Below are positions 36,483 to 45,823 of a DNA stretch of 64,000 nucleotides, in pieces (position 1 is the first letter of the stretch; each line of letters starts with the position of its first letter). A program made the translations under genes and the position numbers. The DNA is taken from positions 1,426,001 through 1,490,000 of the forward strand of contig CP073217.1 of assembly GCA_020342235.1 (NCBI GenBank), in the 5' to 3' direction. The DNA is from Saccharomycopsis phalli. Lineage: Eukaryota > Ascomycota > Saccharomycetes > Ascoideales > Saccharomycopsidaceae. A model generated the notes under the pieces. The model had not been told where the DNA came from and made no database searches. It was given only the letters and a program-made list of their open reading frames with translations.

Positions 36483-38144
36483 TTACACTCTAGTGAGAAC
36501 CGCAACGCTTTCAACATGATGTGTTTGTGGGAAGAAGTCAAATCCTCTCACACTTTCAATCCTGTAGTCCTTCCCATTCTTGGTCTCATTGATAAAAAAT
36601 TCCAAGTCTCGTGCCTGTGAGTGCACGTTGCACGAAATATATATTATAGTAGCTGGCTGGAAGTCAGATAATTGATTCAAAAAGGGCTCATCGCAGCCTT
36701 TCCGTGGTGGGTCGCAAATAACCGAGGTTGTATTTGCCGGTAATGTAATGTCCTCAAATATCCGTTCTGCTTTACCAACGATAAACAGAGCGTTGGTGAC
36801 GTTGTTCAATTTCGCATTGCGCTCCGCAAACTCGGCGCTTGCCTTTGATACTTCGACTCCAACGACTTTTTTGACGGCATCGGAGCACATGATTCCAAAA
36901 AGTCCTGAGCCGCAATATGCGTCAATCAAGTATGCATCGTCGGCTTTAAAAAGGCTCGACTTGACGTAATCGATAACAGATGGAAGAATCGAGTTGTTGT
37001 TCTGGAAGAATTCACGCGCATAAAAGTCAAATCGCTTTCCTTGTACAATCTCACTAACAATCTGCTGGTTCTCAGTTGTGCATGTTTTCACAAGGTTATC
37101 CTGCTGCAACGAGACCGTGTTTCCCGTTTCCGGGTCCTTTGTGCCTTCAACTTCGTTGATAAACTCTTGTGTGGCAGTTCCCTCGCACTTGCGGGTGTTT
37201 TCTCTAAGCAAAACCGTGCCTCCCCTTTGGAACTTCTTCCACGTGCTCTGGAAGGTGTTTCGCTCGAATGTAAGCGCTTTATTAAGAATGGGCGTACCTA
37301 TAGGACACTCCTCGATGTCGAGGATATTGAACTTTCCTCCTGCGGTTTCTCTCCATTCAGGACGGCCGTTTGCGGCAAATCCAAGGCCCGGCATGCGGGT
37401 CTTTTCTGGGTCGAATTTCCCACGCGGAAGATCAAAATGAGGCGTCAATTTAGTTCTGTAGTTGTATTGCTGTGGCGAGGCGATGGTGGTGCCTATTTCT
37501 GGGATTTTGGAGGCTTCTCTGAGCTTCTTGGCAAAGAAGTCGTATGCATTGACAATCGTCTGTCTCTTGAGCTCTAGTTGGCTGGAGTACTCGATATTTT
37601 GGTACTGACACCCCGAGCACTTTCCAAAATATGAGCATTTGATGAGCGAATCATTTCGAAGTGACGAGGTCTTGTGGACTTTCAAAAGATCCGCTTCACA
37701 GTGCGTTGGGTGGGTGCGGAATATTCTGATATCAACAGTCTCTCCTGGCATGGCAAATGGGATCACCACAGCCTGAAATCCGTCTTCTATCTCCGGATGG
37801 GCAATTAGTGCCAACCCATCTCCATGGGAAGTCAATTGGGTCACCTCAACGTTTGTCAATGTTCGATTGTACTTGCTCAAAAGCTCGTCTGAGTTTAGCA
37901 CGCGGTTTATATCAACAAGAGTCTTTTCCTCGGGAATATTTCTGTCCTTGAATATTTTGTCAACCTCCAACTGCAATACCCCAGCTGAATTGGTTGGATC
38001 GTAGTTTTTCTTGGTGTACTTTCTTCGGATCTTGCCCTTTTTATTTGGCGTGAGCTTAGAGCGCCCATTGGCCTTTCCTAAATTCGGCTTCTTTGCCGCC
38101 TTCTCAGCGACATCCAAGCTTCGTTTCTCACCGCTGGTTGACAT
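36483..38144 (-). CDS. TRM2: Trm2, tRNA (uracil-54-C5)-methyltransferase
   Basis: From the ATG at 38144 (MSTSGEKRSLDVAEK) the product is 553 aa. A TRAM-like beta domain (about 95-160) precedes a cysteine cluster (CSYFGKCSGCQYQ) and a class I methyltransferase of the RumA/TrmA family: DAYCGSGLFGI, VGVEVS and the catalytic loop CDPPRKGCDEP, plus YISCNVHSQARDL. It makes ribothymidine at position 54 of tRNAs. The frame extends 19 codons upstream as MLKPKSFCKTVTSIYHACK, which could act as a mitochondrial presequence on longer transcripts; but an RRPE-like TGAAAATTTTCA sits at 38206-38217, suggesting that most transcripts start after it. The N-terminal 50 residues are Lys-rich. Confidence 0.92.
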   Translation of the reverse strand: MSTSGEKRSLDVAEKAAKKPNLGKANGRSKLTPNKKGKIRRKYTKKNYDPTNSAGVLQLEVDKIFKDRNIPEEKTLVDINRVLNSDELLSKYNRTLTNVEVTQLTSHGDGLALIAHPEIEDGFQAVVIPFAMPGETVDIRIFRTHPTHCEADLLKVHKTSSLRNDSLIKCSYFGKCSGCQYQNIEYSSQLELKRQTIVNAYDFFAKKLREASKIPEIGTTIASPQQYNYRTKLTPHFDLPRGKFDPEKTRMPGLGFAANGRPEWRETAGGKFNILDIEECPIGTPILNKALTFERNTFQSTWKKFQRGGTVLLRENTRKCEGTATQEFINEVEGTKDPETGNTVSLQQDNLVKTCTTENQQIVSEIVQGKRFDFYAREFFQNNNSILPSVIDYVKSSLFKADDAYLIDAYCGSGLFGIMCSDAVKKVVGVEVSKASAEFAERNAKLNNVTNALFIVGKAERIFEDITLPANTTSVICDPPRKGCDEPFLNQLSDFQPATIIYISCNVHSQARDLEFFINETKNGKDYRIESVRGFDFFPQTHHVESVAVLTRV

Positions 38145-38548
38145 TTTACAAGCGTGGTAAATACTAGTGACTGTCTTGCAAAAAGATTTTGGCTTCAACA
38201 TTGCATGAAAATTTTCAAAGATCCGTGCAATTGGATAATCAGCCCCGAAGCCGCCCCCAGGATTTTTTCTTGGGCCGATCCGGGGGCTGCATTTAGAGTA
38301 TAGTAGTGCGCTACAGGCGCCTTGTGTTTAATGATTATATCTATCTAGCAATTAGTATGTAACGTAATAATATAGCATGAGCCCACGAAATATGAGTGTA
38401 TGGTTCGAATAAAAATCTAAAATTATCCATTATCTGAATATCATGAAAAAAACTGCCTAGCCATAATAATATCCCTCTTGAAAATTAACCACTTGAAAAT
38501 TAACCACTGCTTGTTCTGAATCAGCTTGCGGCATTCAAGTCGCGTGCT
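38145..38548. other. Intergenic region with RRPE-like site and GC-rich inverted repeat
   Basis: TGAAAATTTTCA at 38206-38217 lies 62 bp upstream of the TRM2 start. CAGCCCC (38240-38246) and GGGGCTG (38283-38289) form a 7-bp inverted repeat with an internal CCCA/TGGG pairing, in otherwise AT-rich DNA. The rest up to the glycogenin stop shows nothing. Confidence 0.5.
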
Positions 38549-40906
38549 TCAACTGCTTTTAAAGGTAATCTCGGATGGACTGTTAATAGTACTACTTCTG
38601 ATGGAGATGTTCTGGTACTCGTCGTCACTTTCGGCTGAACCCGCGATGCTTTCATCGTCGTCGTCATCGTCATAGTTCTCGTCATCATCTTCATCATTCC
38701 TTTGCACTATAATTTCCTGAGCAGGAGGTTCTGGGCTTTTTGGTTTCTTTAAGATTCCTTTGAGAGGCTTTTTGCACGGAGGTGGTTTTGGGGCTCTGGA
38801 CTGTAGCAATTTCAGGAGCTTTGGTTCGAGAGACCAATGATGGAATCTGCTGTCAAATGAGGCGCCGATTGTGTCGAAAGAGTCTGGGGATGTAGTGTAG
38901 TTGGCGAATACTCTGGTAGGTGTGTAGTCAATATCCGGAGGATGGTTATTTTGTATGTTTGACTGTTTGTGGGTGAGTATTTGGTTGGTGTTGAGTTGAA
39001 GTTGTGACTTGGCATTTCTCTCGACATTTTTATCCGCATTTTTATCGTCATTTCTATCAGCATTTCTATCGTCATTTCTATTAGCATTTCTATCAACATT
39101 TCTATCGTCATTTCTATTAGCATTTCTATCAGCATTTCTATTAGCCTGTTTCTCAGCCTGTTTCTCAACATTTCCATCGGCATCTCTATTAGCTCGTTTC
39201 TCAGCATGCTCCTCAATATCTCCATTAGCCTGTTTCTCAGCATCACGATTAGCTTGTTTCTCAGTACGCTCTTCAGCTTGTTTCTCAGAACGTTTCTTCT
39301 CCTTGCTTCCCTCCTCCTCCTCCTCAATACCCAATCTCACCCTCAATTGAACCATCTCCTTCTCCTTCTTTGTATACTCCGCCTGAGCTTGTTCTGCCTC
39401 CTTTTGTCGCCTCAACCACTCCGCCTTGGCCAACTCCACCTCCTTGGTAATCTTCTTCAACTGCTTCACCTCTTGGCGTCGCTGCTCCTCCTTCTTTTTC
39501 TGAGCAGCCTGCTCCATCTGGCGCTGGTACTGCCGGACAATCTTGCTGTTGTGCAACTTGTTAGACTCATGGTCCGGTGTATACTTGACGTCGCTCCAGC
39601 TCTGCTGGGTAGTGACGTGAAAGTCGCGTGCCTCGGGGATGTGCCGATAAATGGACGGATCTTCGGTGCGTGGGTCCCAGACTTTGCCGGATTCAATTGT
39701 GGTAAATGAGTTGTAAGTTTGTGGGTCTGTGAGAAACGAGATGATGTCCTGTTTGACTGGGGCGGGTTCCTGGGGAAAGTGACGTTCTGCAGTAGATCCA
39801 TGGCCCATCCATACGGGGTCGTGAGTATTTTCTGCATTTTGCACTTGTTCCCATTGCTTTTCCTCCTCATTTTCCTCTCCTCTCCTCTCATTTTCCTCTC
39901 CTCTCCTCTCGATTTCCTCCCCCCTCCTCTCCACAAGAGGAATTGGAATATGCCTGTCCTGCGCATTCCCAAAATCATACTGCACCACCTCATTCACATT
40001 CCGGTCCAACCTGCTCCGATCAATCCCCTCGTCGACAAAATTCGCACAGGCATCGTACGAAAACGCCCGTGGAAGCTCCTTCCGCTGATAATCACACACA
40101 CTGTGCACATCGTCGGTGTGGAACATGTCGAGAAACTGCTGCCACCAAAGTGACGCCAACGCCTCGTAGCTGCCCGGTTGGAAACCCTCCTGCCTGCTCC
40201 GTTGGTACCACGGCTTCACGGCTCCGATGAAATGGAGCACCTTGATTCTGTCGCGATACCGTCGGTATGCCGGGTTGTACTGGTACTGGCCGGTTGGGGT
40301 GACGTTGTACAAAAACGGCAACTTTCTCCATGAATTGCCCCGGTTAAACAGCCCGTCCTGGGTGAAATACTCGTTGAACAAGCCCTGGTCAGCCCCATCA
40401 AAACTGGACGTGACCAGGCAGTCCGTGACAATTGCATACAACGCTTGGAACGTTTTCGCGCATGGCTTGAGGACCATGACCCCAGTGTTGAAAATATCCG
40501 GCCAGCCCGCGTCGGGGGCCGCGGCGATCTCGTTTTCGCGCAAGTCCAAGTCAAACAACTCGTCAATGGGTTGCACGGGCAAAGTGTCGGCATCCATGTA
40601 CACCACCTGCGTGTATGGAAGATTGAAGAGCTGGATCTTGGTGAAGGTCTGGAGCAACTCGGGCCGCTCCAACATCAGATGGAGGTTTGTGCGGGTGGAT
40701 TCATTGCCGGAGGCCAAGGCGTCGACCTCAATTAGCCGGTGGAAGTGCCGTTTCAACAAGTCCTTCTGGTACTGGTTGAAGTTGCCATGGCCGGCAATCA
40801 AGCAAACCACATCAACGTCGCTGAGCCGTCTCAAGGACCCAGCTAATACCAAGGCGCCGGGGATGTATGACGACGAGTATAGCAAGGTGCAGAATGCCTT
40901 TGTCAT
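38549..40906 (-). CDS. GLG1: Glycogenin, self-glucosylating glycogen initiator
   Basis: 785 aa. Residues 1-270 are a GT8 glycosyltransferase: AFCTLLYSSSYIPGALVLAG at the start, DAD metal site (YMDADTLP, 105-107), FNTGVMVLKP, DGADQGLFNEYF and KVLHFIGAVKPW. Glycogenin primes glycogen by glucosylating its own tyrosines; Tyr-rich spots such as YNPAYRRYRD lie in the catalytic part. A coiled-coil region (about 460-530, Lys/Glu/Gln-rich) leads into a low-complexity block (about 545-635) of NRDADRNAN-type repeats encoded by 12- to 18-bp direct repeats (about 39000-39260). The C-terminal part, with PEPPAQEII and a long acidic run, probably includes the glycogen-synthase contact. Whether it is the Glg1 or Glg2 orthologue cannot be told. 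Confidence 0.88.
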   Translation of the reverse strand: MTKAFCTLLYSSSYIPGALVLAGSLRRLSDVDVVCLIAGHGNFNQYQKDLLKRHFHRLIEVDALASGNESTRTNLHLMLERPELLQTFTKIQLFNLPYTQVVYMDADTLPVQPIDELFDLDLRENEIAAAPDAGWPDIFNTGVMVLKPCAKTFQALYAIVTDCLVTSSFDGADQGLFNEYFTQDGLFNRGNSWRKLPFLYNVTPTGQYQYNPAYRRYRDRIKVLHFIGAVKPWYQRSRQEGFQPGSYEALASLWWQQFLDMFHTDDVHSVCDYQRKELPRAFSYDACANFVDEGIDRSRLDRNVNEVVQYDFGNAQDRHIPIPLVERRGEEIERRGEENERRGEENEEEKQWEQVQNAENTHDPVWMGHGSTAERHFPQEPAPVKQDIISFLTDPQTYNSFTTIESGKVWDPRTEDPSIYRHIPEARDFHVTTQQSWSDVKYTPDHESNKLHNSKIVRQYQRQMEQAAQKKKEEQRRQEVKQLKKITKEVELAKAEWLRRQKEAEQAQAEYTKKEKEMVQLRVRLGIEEEEEGSKEKKRSEKQAEERTEKQANRDAEKQANGDIEEHAEKRANRDADGNVEKQAEKQANRNADRNANRNDDRNVDRNANRNDDRNADRNDDKNADKNVERNAKSQLQLNTNQILTHKQSNIQNNHPPDIDYTPTRVFANYTTSPDSFDTIGASFDSRFHHWSLEPKLLKLLQSRAPKPPPCKKPLKGILKKPKSPEPPAQEIIVQRNDEDDDENYDDDDDDESIAGSAESDDEYQNISIRSSTINSPSEITFKSS
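39000..39260. repeat. Coding minisatellite in the glycogenin gene
   Basis: Units built on ATTTCTATC(G/A)(T/A)CATTTCTATTAGC encode repeats of (N/D)(R/K)N(D/A)(D/N) and, further upstream, EKQA(N/E). Unit lengths are multiples of three, so the frame is kept. Length is likely to vary between strains. Confidence 0.85.
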
Positions 40907-42414
40907 GGAGAAAAGTTTGCGCTGGGGAAGATTTCTGGAAGTGGCTGTCTTTATATCCTTAATTAATGCAGTGTCATGCCCAGATCGTCAGCCCACACAA
41001 GCCTGGGGGAAATACATATCCTCCACCACGCAACACCAGGGATATTTTCCTGCTGACCAGCATATCTTGGTGGCGCGATTATACTAATAGTGTTGCCTAT
41101 ATACTCCGTCGTTCTCCAGTGTACCCCACGTTTCCAAAACAGGCAGGGGGCACAACGCAGCGATTACTTCATTATGCATACCTCCAAACAGGTCCCATGT
41201 CGCTCCATTTGGCTTGACAGTTGGGCTGGCAAATGGTATACATTTCGAGACTACCTGGGCACAATCCTGGAAACCCGTGGAAACGTTTTGCTAGTTGTGT
41301 TTTGATTGTTCCGTTTTTATTCGCTCTTGTTGCTAATTTGTGTTTGCTAGTTCTTGTTTAACTCCTTTTACCACTCCATGTTTATTTACACACTCCATGT
41401 TTGTTTACCTTGTTTATTTACTTTATGTTTACTCTTTATATTTATTTACTCTTTATATTTATTTACTCTTTATATTTATTTACTCATTTAATATTTACTC
41501 GTTTAATATTTATTCACTTAATGTTTACTCGCTTTATATTTATTCTCTTTATGTTTATTCATTTTATACTTATTCGCTTTATATTACTTCCTCAATTATT
41601 CCCTCATTATTCCCTCCACTATTCCCTCTACCATTCCCTCATTACTCCCTCGTAACTCTCGTAACTCCCTCATTACTCACACTTGCTAATCGTACATCTA
41701 CGGATCATCGCCAGTTTAGGTCGTCCTGCTTCTGGCCAATCAGACAATATTCCCCCGTATGCTAATATACTGGCAATTCACCATTGTCCCACAATCCATT
41801 GGGCCATATTCCTATGCTTATATCCGTCAAATTGTCATTGTTCCACAGTCCATTGGCTATATTCGTTTACTCGCTAGTCGTCAGTATATGCCACTAGTCC
41901 CCGCATCAGCATGAAAACGTCAAAATTTGCACCCTGAAACAGATTCGACAATTGGAAATATTAATTCGTGCCAAGATGGAAATCATCCAATCCAACAAGA
42001 CTGCAAATCTCAATCCAACAACATCCAAATCCCAATTCAACATCTAAATCTCAATCCAACAAATCTGCAAAACCATTCAGTCCCCGGCTTCCAAATATGC
42101 AAATCCATTCACACTCATCGGCTTCCAAATCCCTTAAAACACAACGTAATCACTAAAACCCACCGCTATACCCCGAAATTCTGACCCCATCGCTTCACCC
42201 ATGGTTTGTTTTTCCCACTGGACAAGACTAACCACCTGGGTTATACCACCACGGCGGGCCATCTCCTAGTCTATTTATAACAACACCCTGCCTTGAGCAC
42301 CCTAAGACAGCATGAAAAACATGCAAATTGCAGTTGACTGATATCCCCATTTGAAATCGCCCAAGCACCGGGTTTGTTGTATCATGTTGCAAACCCAGCG
42401 TTTAGTACAGCGTA
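40907..42414. other. Glycogenin upstream region and AT-rich spacer
   Basis: 1.5 kb without a credible gene. 41395-41590 is a degenerate repeat of TTTATATTTATTTACTC-type 12- to 18-bp units, followed by CCCTCATTATT units. 41930-42180 contains shorter repeats of AATCCAACAA and GCTTCCAAAT types. A TTAATTAA lies at 40959. The ORFs here are translations of these repeats (Tyr/Ile/Phe/Leu only) and are rejected. Confidence 0.6.
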
Positions 42415-42756
42415 CTATTTTTGCTCTGCGACATTTGTGAGTACCGCAATGTATGTCTCACGGGTAAGCACAGGCTGCCTGATCGAATAGCAAATGGCAT
42501 AAAGAAATGTTACAAAGATTGCAGATGTTACAAAAGTTATGCATCCATGATATGTTGATGTATATGCAAATTTCTCAAACCTGCTACAAGTACTAGATCC
42601 AAAAGATAGGAGCGCTTCTATATTTGTCACCATGCTAGCGTTGGTACTCGCATATTTCCAGTTTGTGATATCACTCTGGGTAAATAATTTTTCTGGCGAT
42701 AGGGGTACAGTTATCCACAGGATACCCTTTCGGAGTGAGTATACAGCCGGTGTCAT
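42415..42756 (-). CDS. Doubtful ORF, possible small membrane protein
   Basis: 113 codons, starting MTPAVYSLRKGILWITV and ending IAVLTNVAEQK, with one clear hydrophobic segment (CITFVTSAIFVTFLYAICYS). The base composition is less AT-rich than the surrounding spacer. It starts only 22 bp after the stop of the SET-domain gene on the same strand, leaving little room for a promoter. No family is recognised and it may be chance. Confidence 0.25.
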   Translation of the reverse strand: MTPAVYSLRKGILWITVPLSPEKLFTQSDITNWKYASTNASMVTNIEALLSFGSSTCSRFEKFAYTSTYHGCITFVTSAIFVTFLYAICYSIRQPVLTRETYIAVLTNVAEQK

Positions 42757-42778
42757 ACAGGATTCCAGGTGTGTATAC

Positions 42779-44296
42779 CTATTCTATAATATATACTTCT
42801 CCGTTGGAGGGTCGCACATACTCAATTCTATCGAGCACGGTGCCTGCAATGATAAACTGCTTGATCTTCCAGCCCCCGCCGTACACCTCGGGGATCTTCT
42901 GTTCCAACGAGGGAAACAACAGTCTGTATAACGGAAGGTACTCTGAAACATCCTGCTTGGTGATGGATATTCGTTTTTCCACGTCCTGATAGTGATGATA
43001 AACATACAGCGGTGTCTTAGTGTAGCTGACCCTGACTACCCACAAGAGTAACACTTGTCTTAACAAGTCCTTGGCAACGATATCCTTCAACGAGGTCACC
43101 CCGAATGTTAAGAGAAGCGAGTTCATAAACTGCTGGTCGTTTTTCAAACACGTCAGAAACAGACTCGGCTTGTGGCTTTTCAAGAGCAGCTTTTCCACAC
43201 TGGTGATTTGCTCAAACCCCGCCTGGAATATCTTCCGCTGGCCGGCCTTGTACAACTTGATCATGGCATTCGCCCCAGGCTGCTTGAACAACGCAATTTT
43301 CTTTTCAAAAATGCCTCTGAGCTGCTTCAATCCCTCGAGCCGGCTTCTCAACGATGGCTCCCGCTCGCTGCTCAACTGCGAAATATACGCAAAGAATTCC
43401 ACCAACTCCGTAGGAAGCGGCTTCGCCACACTGAGAGTGAATGTAATTGCGCCGCCTGTGCTCTGGGGCAAACCCTTGATGGTCGCGTTTCTGAGAACAC
43501 TCTCGTCGACGTTCAAGCTGAGCGTGGAGGTGTCAAAAACGTTGTTGGCCAACGCAAACCCGTAGCTGAGAAGGAGGTCCTTGTTGCTCTTGTCCCCGTA
43601 GTTGTTGAACAATTCGTCGCCCGGCTTCAAGTTCTGCGACGTCTGGAACGTGATGCAGTGGTCCTGGCATTTCCACAGGACATCCACCTGGTTTTTGTGA
43701 TTCAAGAGGTCTACGACGGGGAGAAGAAAGCCGCCCTCCTTGCCGTACAATATCGAGGGGAATCCCCGCGAGGATAAAATCGCTTCGGCCCAGAGGTACG
43801 CTGGAAAACTGGTCCAGCTGGTGATGGTGAAATCGTTGGCAAACTCGGGGTGATTACGTCCCTGGACGACAGCCTTCCACTCGTCTAGAAGCCGGTCGAC
43901 GCTGGAGCTGAGCGATGCCCCGGCATCAGTTCCCTTTAACAGAAGCTTTGCGTCGGCGGACCAAAAGTAAGGAATGTCGAGTTCCGAGGGGAGGTACCTG
44001 AAATATGGCATGAACTGTTCCGACAAGTCGACCCCACCAAGGACAGTGGGCGACGAGTCAAATTTGAGCTTTGCAATGAGCAATTTCAAGTGTGGCATGC
44101 CGGCTTTGCCAAAGTACCGAGCACTGAGGTCCAGGGTCACCCAGAGCGAGTCTGGGACGCTGATCAACACCGAGGATTCGTTGTGCACCGGCAGGGTGAC
44201 TGTCGCACGAACTTGCGATCCGGTCGAGGAGAACTCGATGCGCTTGTCGACGACGGCACCATGGTTCTGTGCCCAGTCGAGTAGAGCCTGAGCCAT
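42779..44296 (-). CDS. SET-domain protein lysine methyltransferase, Rkm type
   Basis: From the ATG at 44296 (MAQALLDWAQNHGAVVD) 505 aa; the frame is open for 29 more codons without conservation. The protein has the Rubisco-LSMT-like SET arrangement: a short N-terminal SET part with a large insert (iSET, about 100-200), then PVVDLLNHK and the cofactor-binding motif ELFNNYGDKSNKDLLLSYGF, followed by an alpha-helical C-terminal substrate-binding domain. Fungal members (Rkm1, Rkm2 and others) methylate lysines of ribosomal proteins. NNYG..N.(E/D)LL.(S/G)YGF is closest to Rkm1 or Rkm2 in my memory, but which one cannot be decided. A GCAAAATTTCAC tract lies just upstream. Confidence 0.75.
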   Translation of the reverse strand: MAQALLDWAQNHGAVVDKRIEFSSTGSQVRATVTLPVHNESSVLISVPDSLWVTLDLSARYFGKAGMPHLKLLIAKLKFDSSPTVLGGVDLSEQFMPYFRYLPSELDIPYFWSADAKLLLKGTDAGASLSSSVDRLLDEWKAVVQGRNHPEFANDFTITSWTSFPAYLWAEAILSSRGFPSILYGKEGGFLLPVVDLLNHKNQVDVLWKCQDHCITFQTSQNLKPGDELFNNYGDKSNKDLLLSYGFALANNVFDTSTLSLNVDESVLRNATIKGLPQSTGGAITFTLSVAKPLPTELVEFFAYISQLSSEREPSLRSRLEGLKQLRGIFEKKIALFKQPGANAMIKLYKAGQRKIFQAGFEQITSVEKLLLKSHKPSLFLTCLKNDQQFMNSLLLTFGVTSLKDIVAKDLLRQVLLLWVVRVSYTKTPLYVYHHYQDVEKRISITKQDVSEYLPLYRLLFPSLEQKIPEVYGGGWKIKQFIIAGTVLDRIEYVRPSNGEVYIIE

Positions 44297-44506
44297 TTTG
44301 TCTAGTGGTGGGTGTGAAATTTTGCATCCAGGTATGGTGCGTCTGCTAAGGGCACCAATGAATTGGCACATTGCTACCGGCACGCGGGGTTAAATAAAGT
44401 TTTTGCCGATCCATGAGGATACCTGAATCGGCACTACCACAGGTGATATGATACATTATAGTATATAAAGCAAGTAGTCGTAAAGCAAAGAAATGCAGTC
44501 TTTTTT

Positions 44507-45823
44507 TTATGGGGTTTTCGAATGGTCTGGGTTCGGCTGCTGGGGATGCTGGTGTGGGTACTGGAGCATATATGTGTAGACCTGCTGCGCTTGAAGCATG
44601 GCCGAGTTGTTGTTGAACTGCGGCGACGTCTCCTGATACGACGAGGCGGCCGGTGGCCCCTGAGAAACCATATGCGCTTGCGACACAGGCTGTGAGAAGT
44701 CGCATGAGTACTTGGACATAACCTTTTGGAGCGCATCTGCAAGACAGGCCCAGCTGAATACCTTGACGTCCTTCTCAATGTTCCGGGGACGCGGCGAGGT
44801 GTACTTCATAATCTGCTTGAAGAACTCGCCAAACGGCTTCTTGTTCTTGTTGATCGTGAGTGGACGAAGCCCCTGCAAGTTCCGCCGGATACGGTTCTTC
44901 TCCTCCACCGCAAACCGCTGGTTCACCATCCGCTCGAGAAGCGAAATCACGTCCACTGACGTCACGTAGAAGTACTCCCGGTCGTTATCTCCCTTGAACA
45001 TCAAGCACGAAATGGCAGTAATGCATGGGTCGTAGTCCTCCTGACTGATGGCCTCAAAACGAAGATTGACTTTCGGCCCGACCTGCGTCCAGTCAAATTT
45101 CACCAACCGCCGCTTGCTGCCGAGCTCCTGCGGCGTCCAGTTCTGCGTCATGGTCGAAAGATCCCCGAGAATCTGAAGAGACGCCCTTGGATATTTTATC
45201 GTCTCGGCAGACTGCAGGATAAGTGAGGAGTGGCCCATCAACGGCAGACTGCGGTTGATCGGCAACAGCGTTGTGCGCACAAGCCGAGGAATAGACGCCT
45301 CCTGCATCTGAGACGGAACCTGTGGCCCTGGGTATGAGAATCGCGTTGGAACATGATCCACATACATTGGCGCCGACTGTGGAGGCTGCGGATACTTGAA
45401 CGACGGGTAGTATGAGAAGCTCTTTGACGCGCCTCCAGCCGGATAGCCTGTTCCAGAAATGCCAACGTTGTCAATCGATTGGTAAGACGGAGCTGATTGG
45501 GGAGGGGTGACGTTGGAAAACTTGTGAGGAGTTCCATAGTAGTAAGCGCCCTGGTTGGATGGTTGTGGCAGCAGAATCTCTTGCGACGTCTGTGGCTGTT
45601 GCTGTGGCTGTTGCTGCTGTTGTTGCTGTGGCTGTTGCTGTTGCTGTGCCTGCTGTGCCTGCTGTGCCTGCTGCTGTTGTTGCTGATCGTAGTCAAAACT
45701 GTACCTTATGCCCGGGTTATACTGCGAGTATACAAACCGATTTTGCGAAGGATTGTTAGTGTTGGCGTTGTCGTTCAGCATGTTGAAAGGATTGTTTGAC
45801 TGATGGTGGACAGATAAGCTCAT
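44507..45823 (-). CDS. MedA/DUF7082-like transcriptional regulator
   Basis: 438 aa. The N-terminus has a Gln/Ala-rich tract (about 45-78, encoded by CAG/CAA repeats at about 45590-45690) and Pro/Ser/Tyr-rich disorder. A conserved block follows (about 185-385): LLPINRSLPLMGHSSL, KRRLVKFDW, EYFYVTSVDVISLLERMV, VEEKNRIRRNLQGLRPLT and PRPRNIEKDVKVFSWACLADALQKV. This order matches the fungal developmental regulators of the Medusa (MedA)/Acr1/Ren1 group, defined as DUF7082. Those are nuclear proteins controlling conidiation, adhesion or filament growth. The long 4.1-kb gene-free region upstream fits a heavily regulated developmental gene. The identification is from memory of the motif. Confidence 0.65.
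   Translation of the reverse strand: MSLSVHHQSNNPFNMLNDNANTNNPSQNRFVYSQYNPGIRYSFDYDQQQQQQAQQAQQAQQQQQPQQQQQQQPQQQPQTSQEILLPQPSNQGAYYYGTPHKFSNVTPPQSAPSYQSIDNVGISGTGYPAGGASKSFSYYPSFKYPQPPQSAPMYVDHVPTRFSYPGPQVPSQMQEASIPRLVRTTLLPINRSLPLMGHSSLILQSAETIKYPRASLQILGDLSTMTQNWTPQELGSKRRLVKFDWTQVGPKVNLRFEAISQEDYDPCITAISCLMFKGDNDREYFYVTSVDVISLLERMVNQRFAVEEKNRIRRNLQGLRPLTINKNKKPFGEFFKQIMKYTSPRPRNIEKDVKVFSWACLADALQKVMSKYSCDFSQPVSQAHMVSQGPPAASSYQETSPQFNNNSAMLQAQQVYTYMLQYPHQHPQQPNPDHSKTP

Noticed and set aside
41400-41660. Tyr/Ile/Leu/Phe-only ORFs
   Set aside because: Translations of a degenerate T/A-rich tandem array, not genes.
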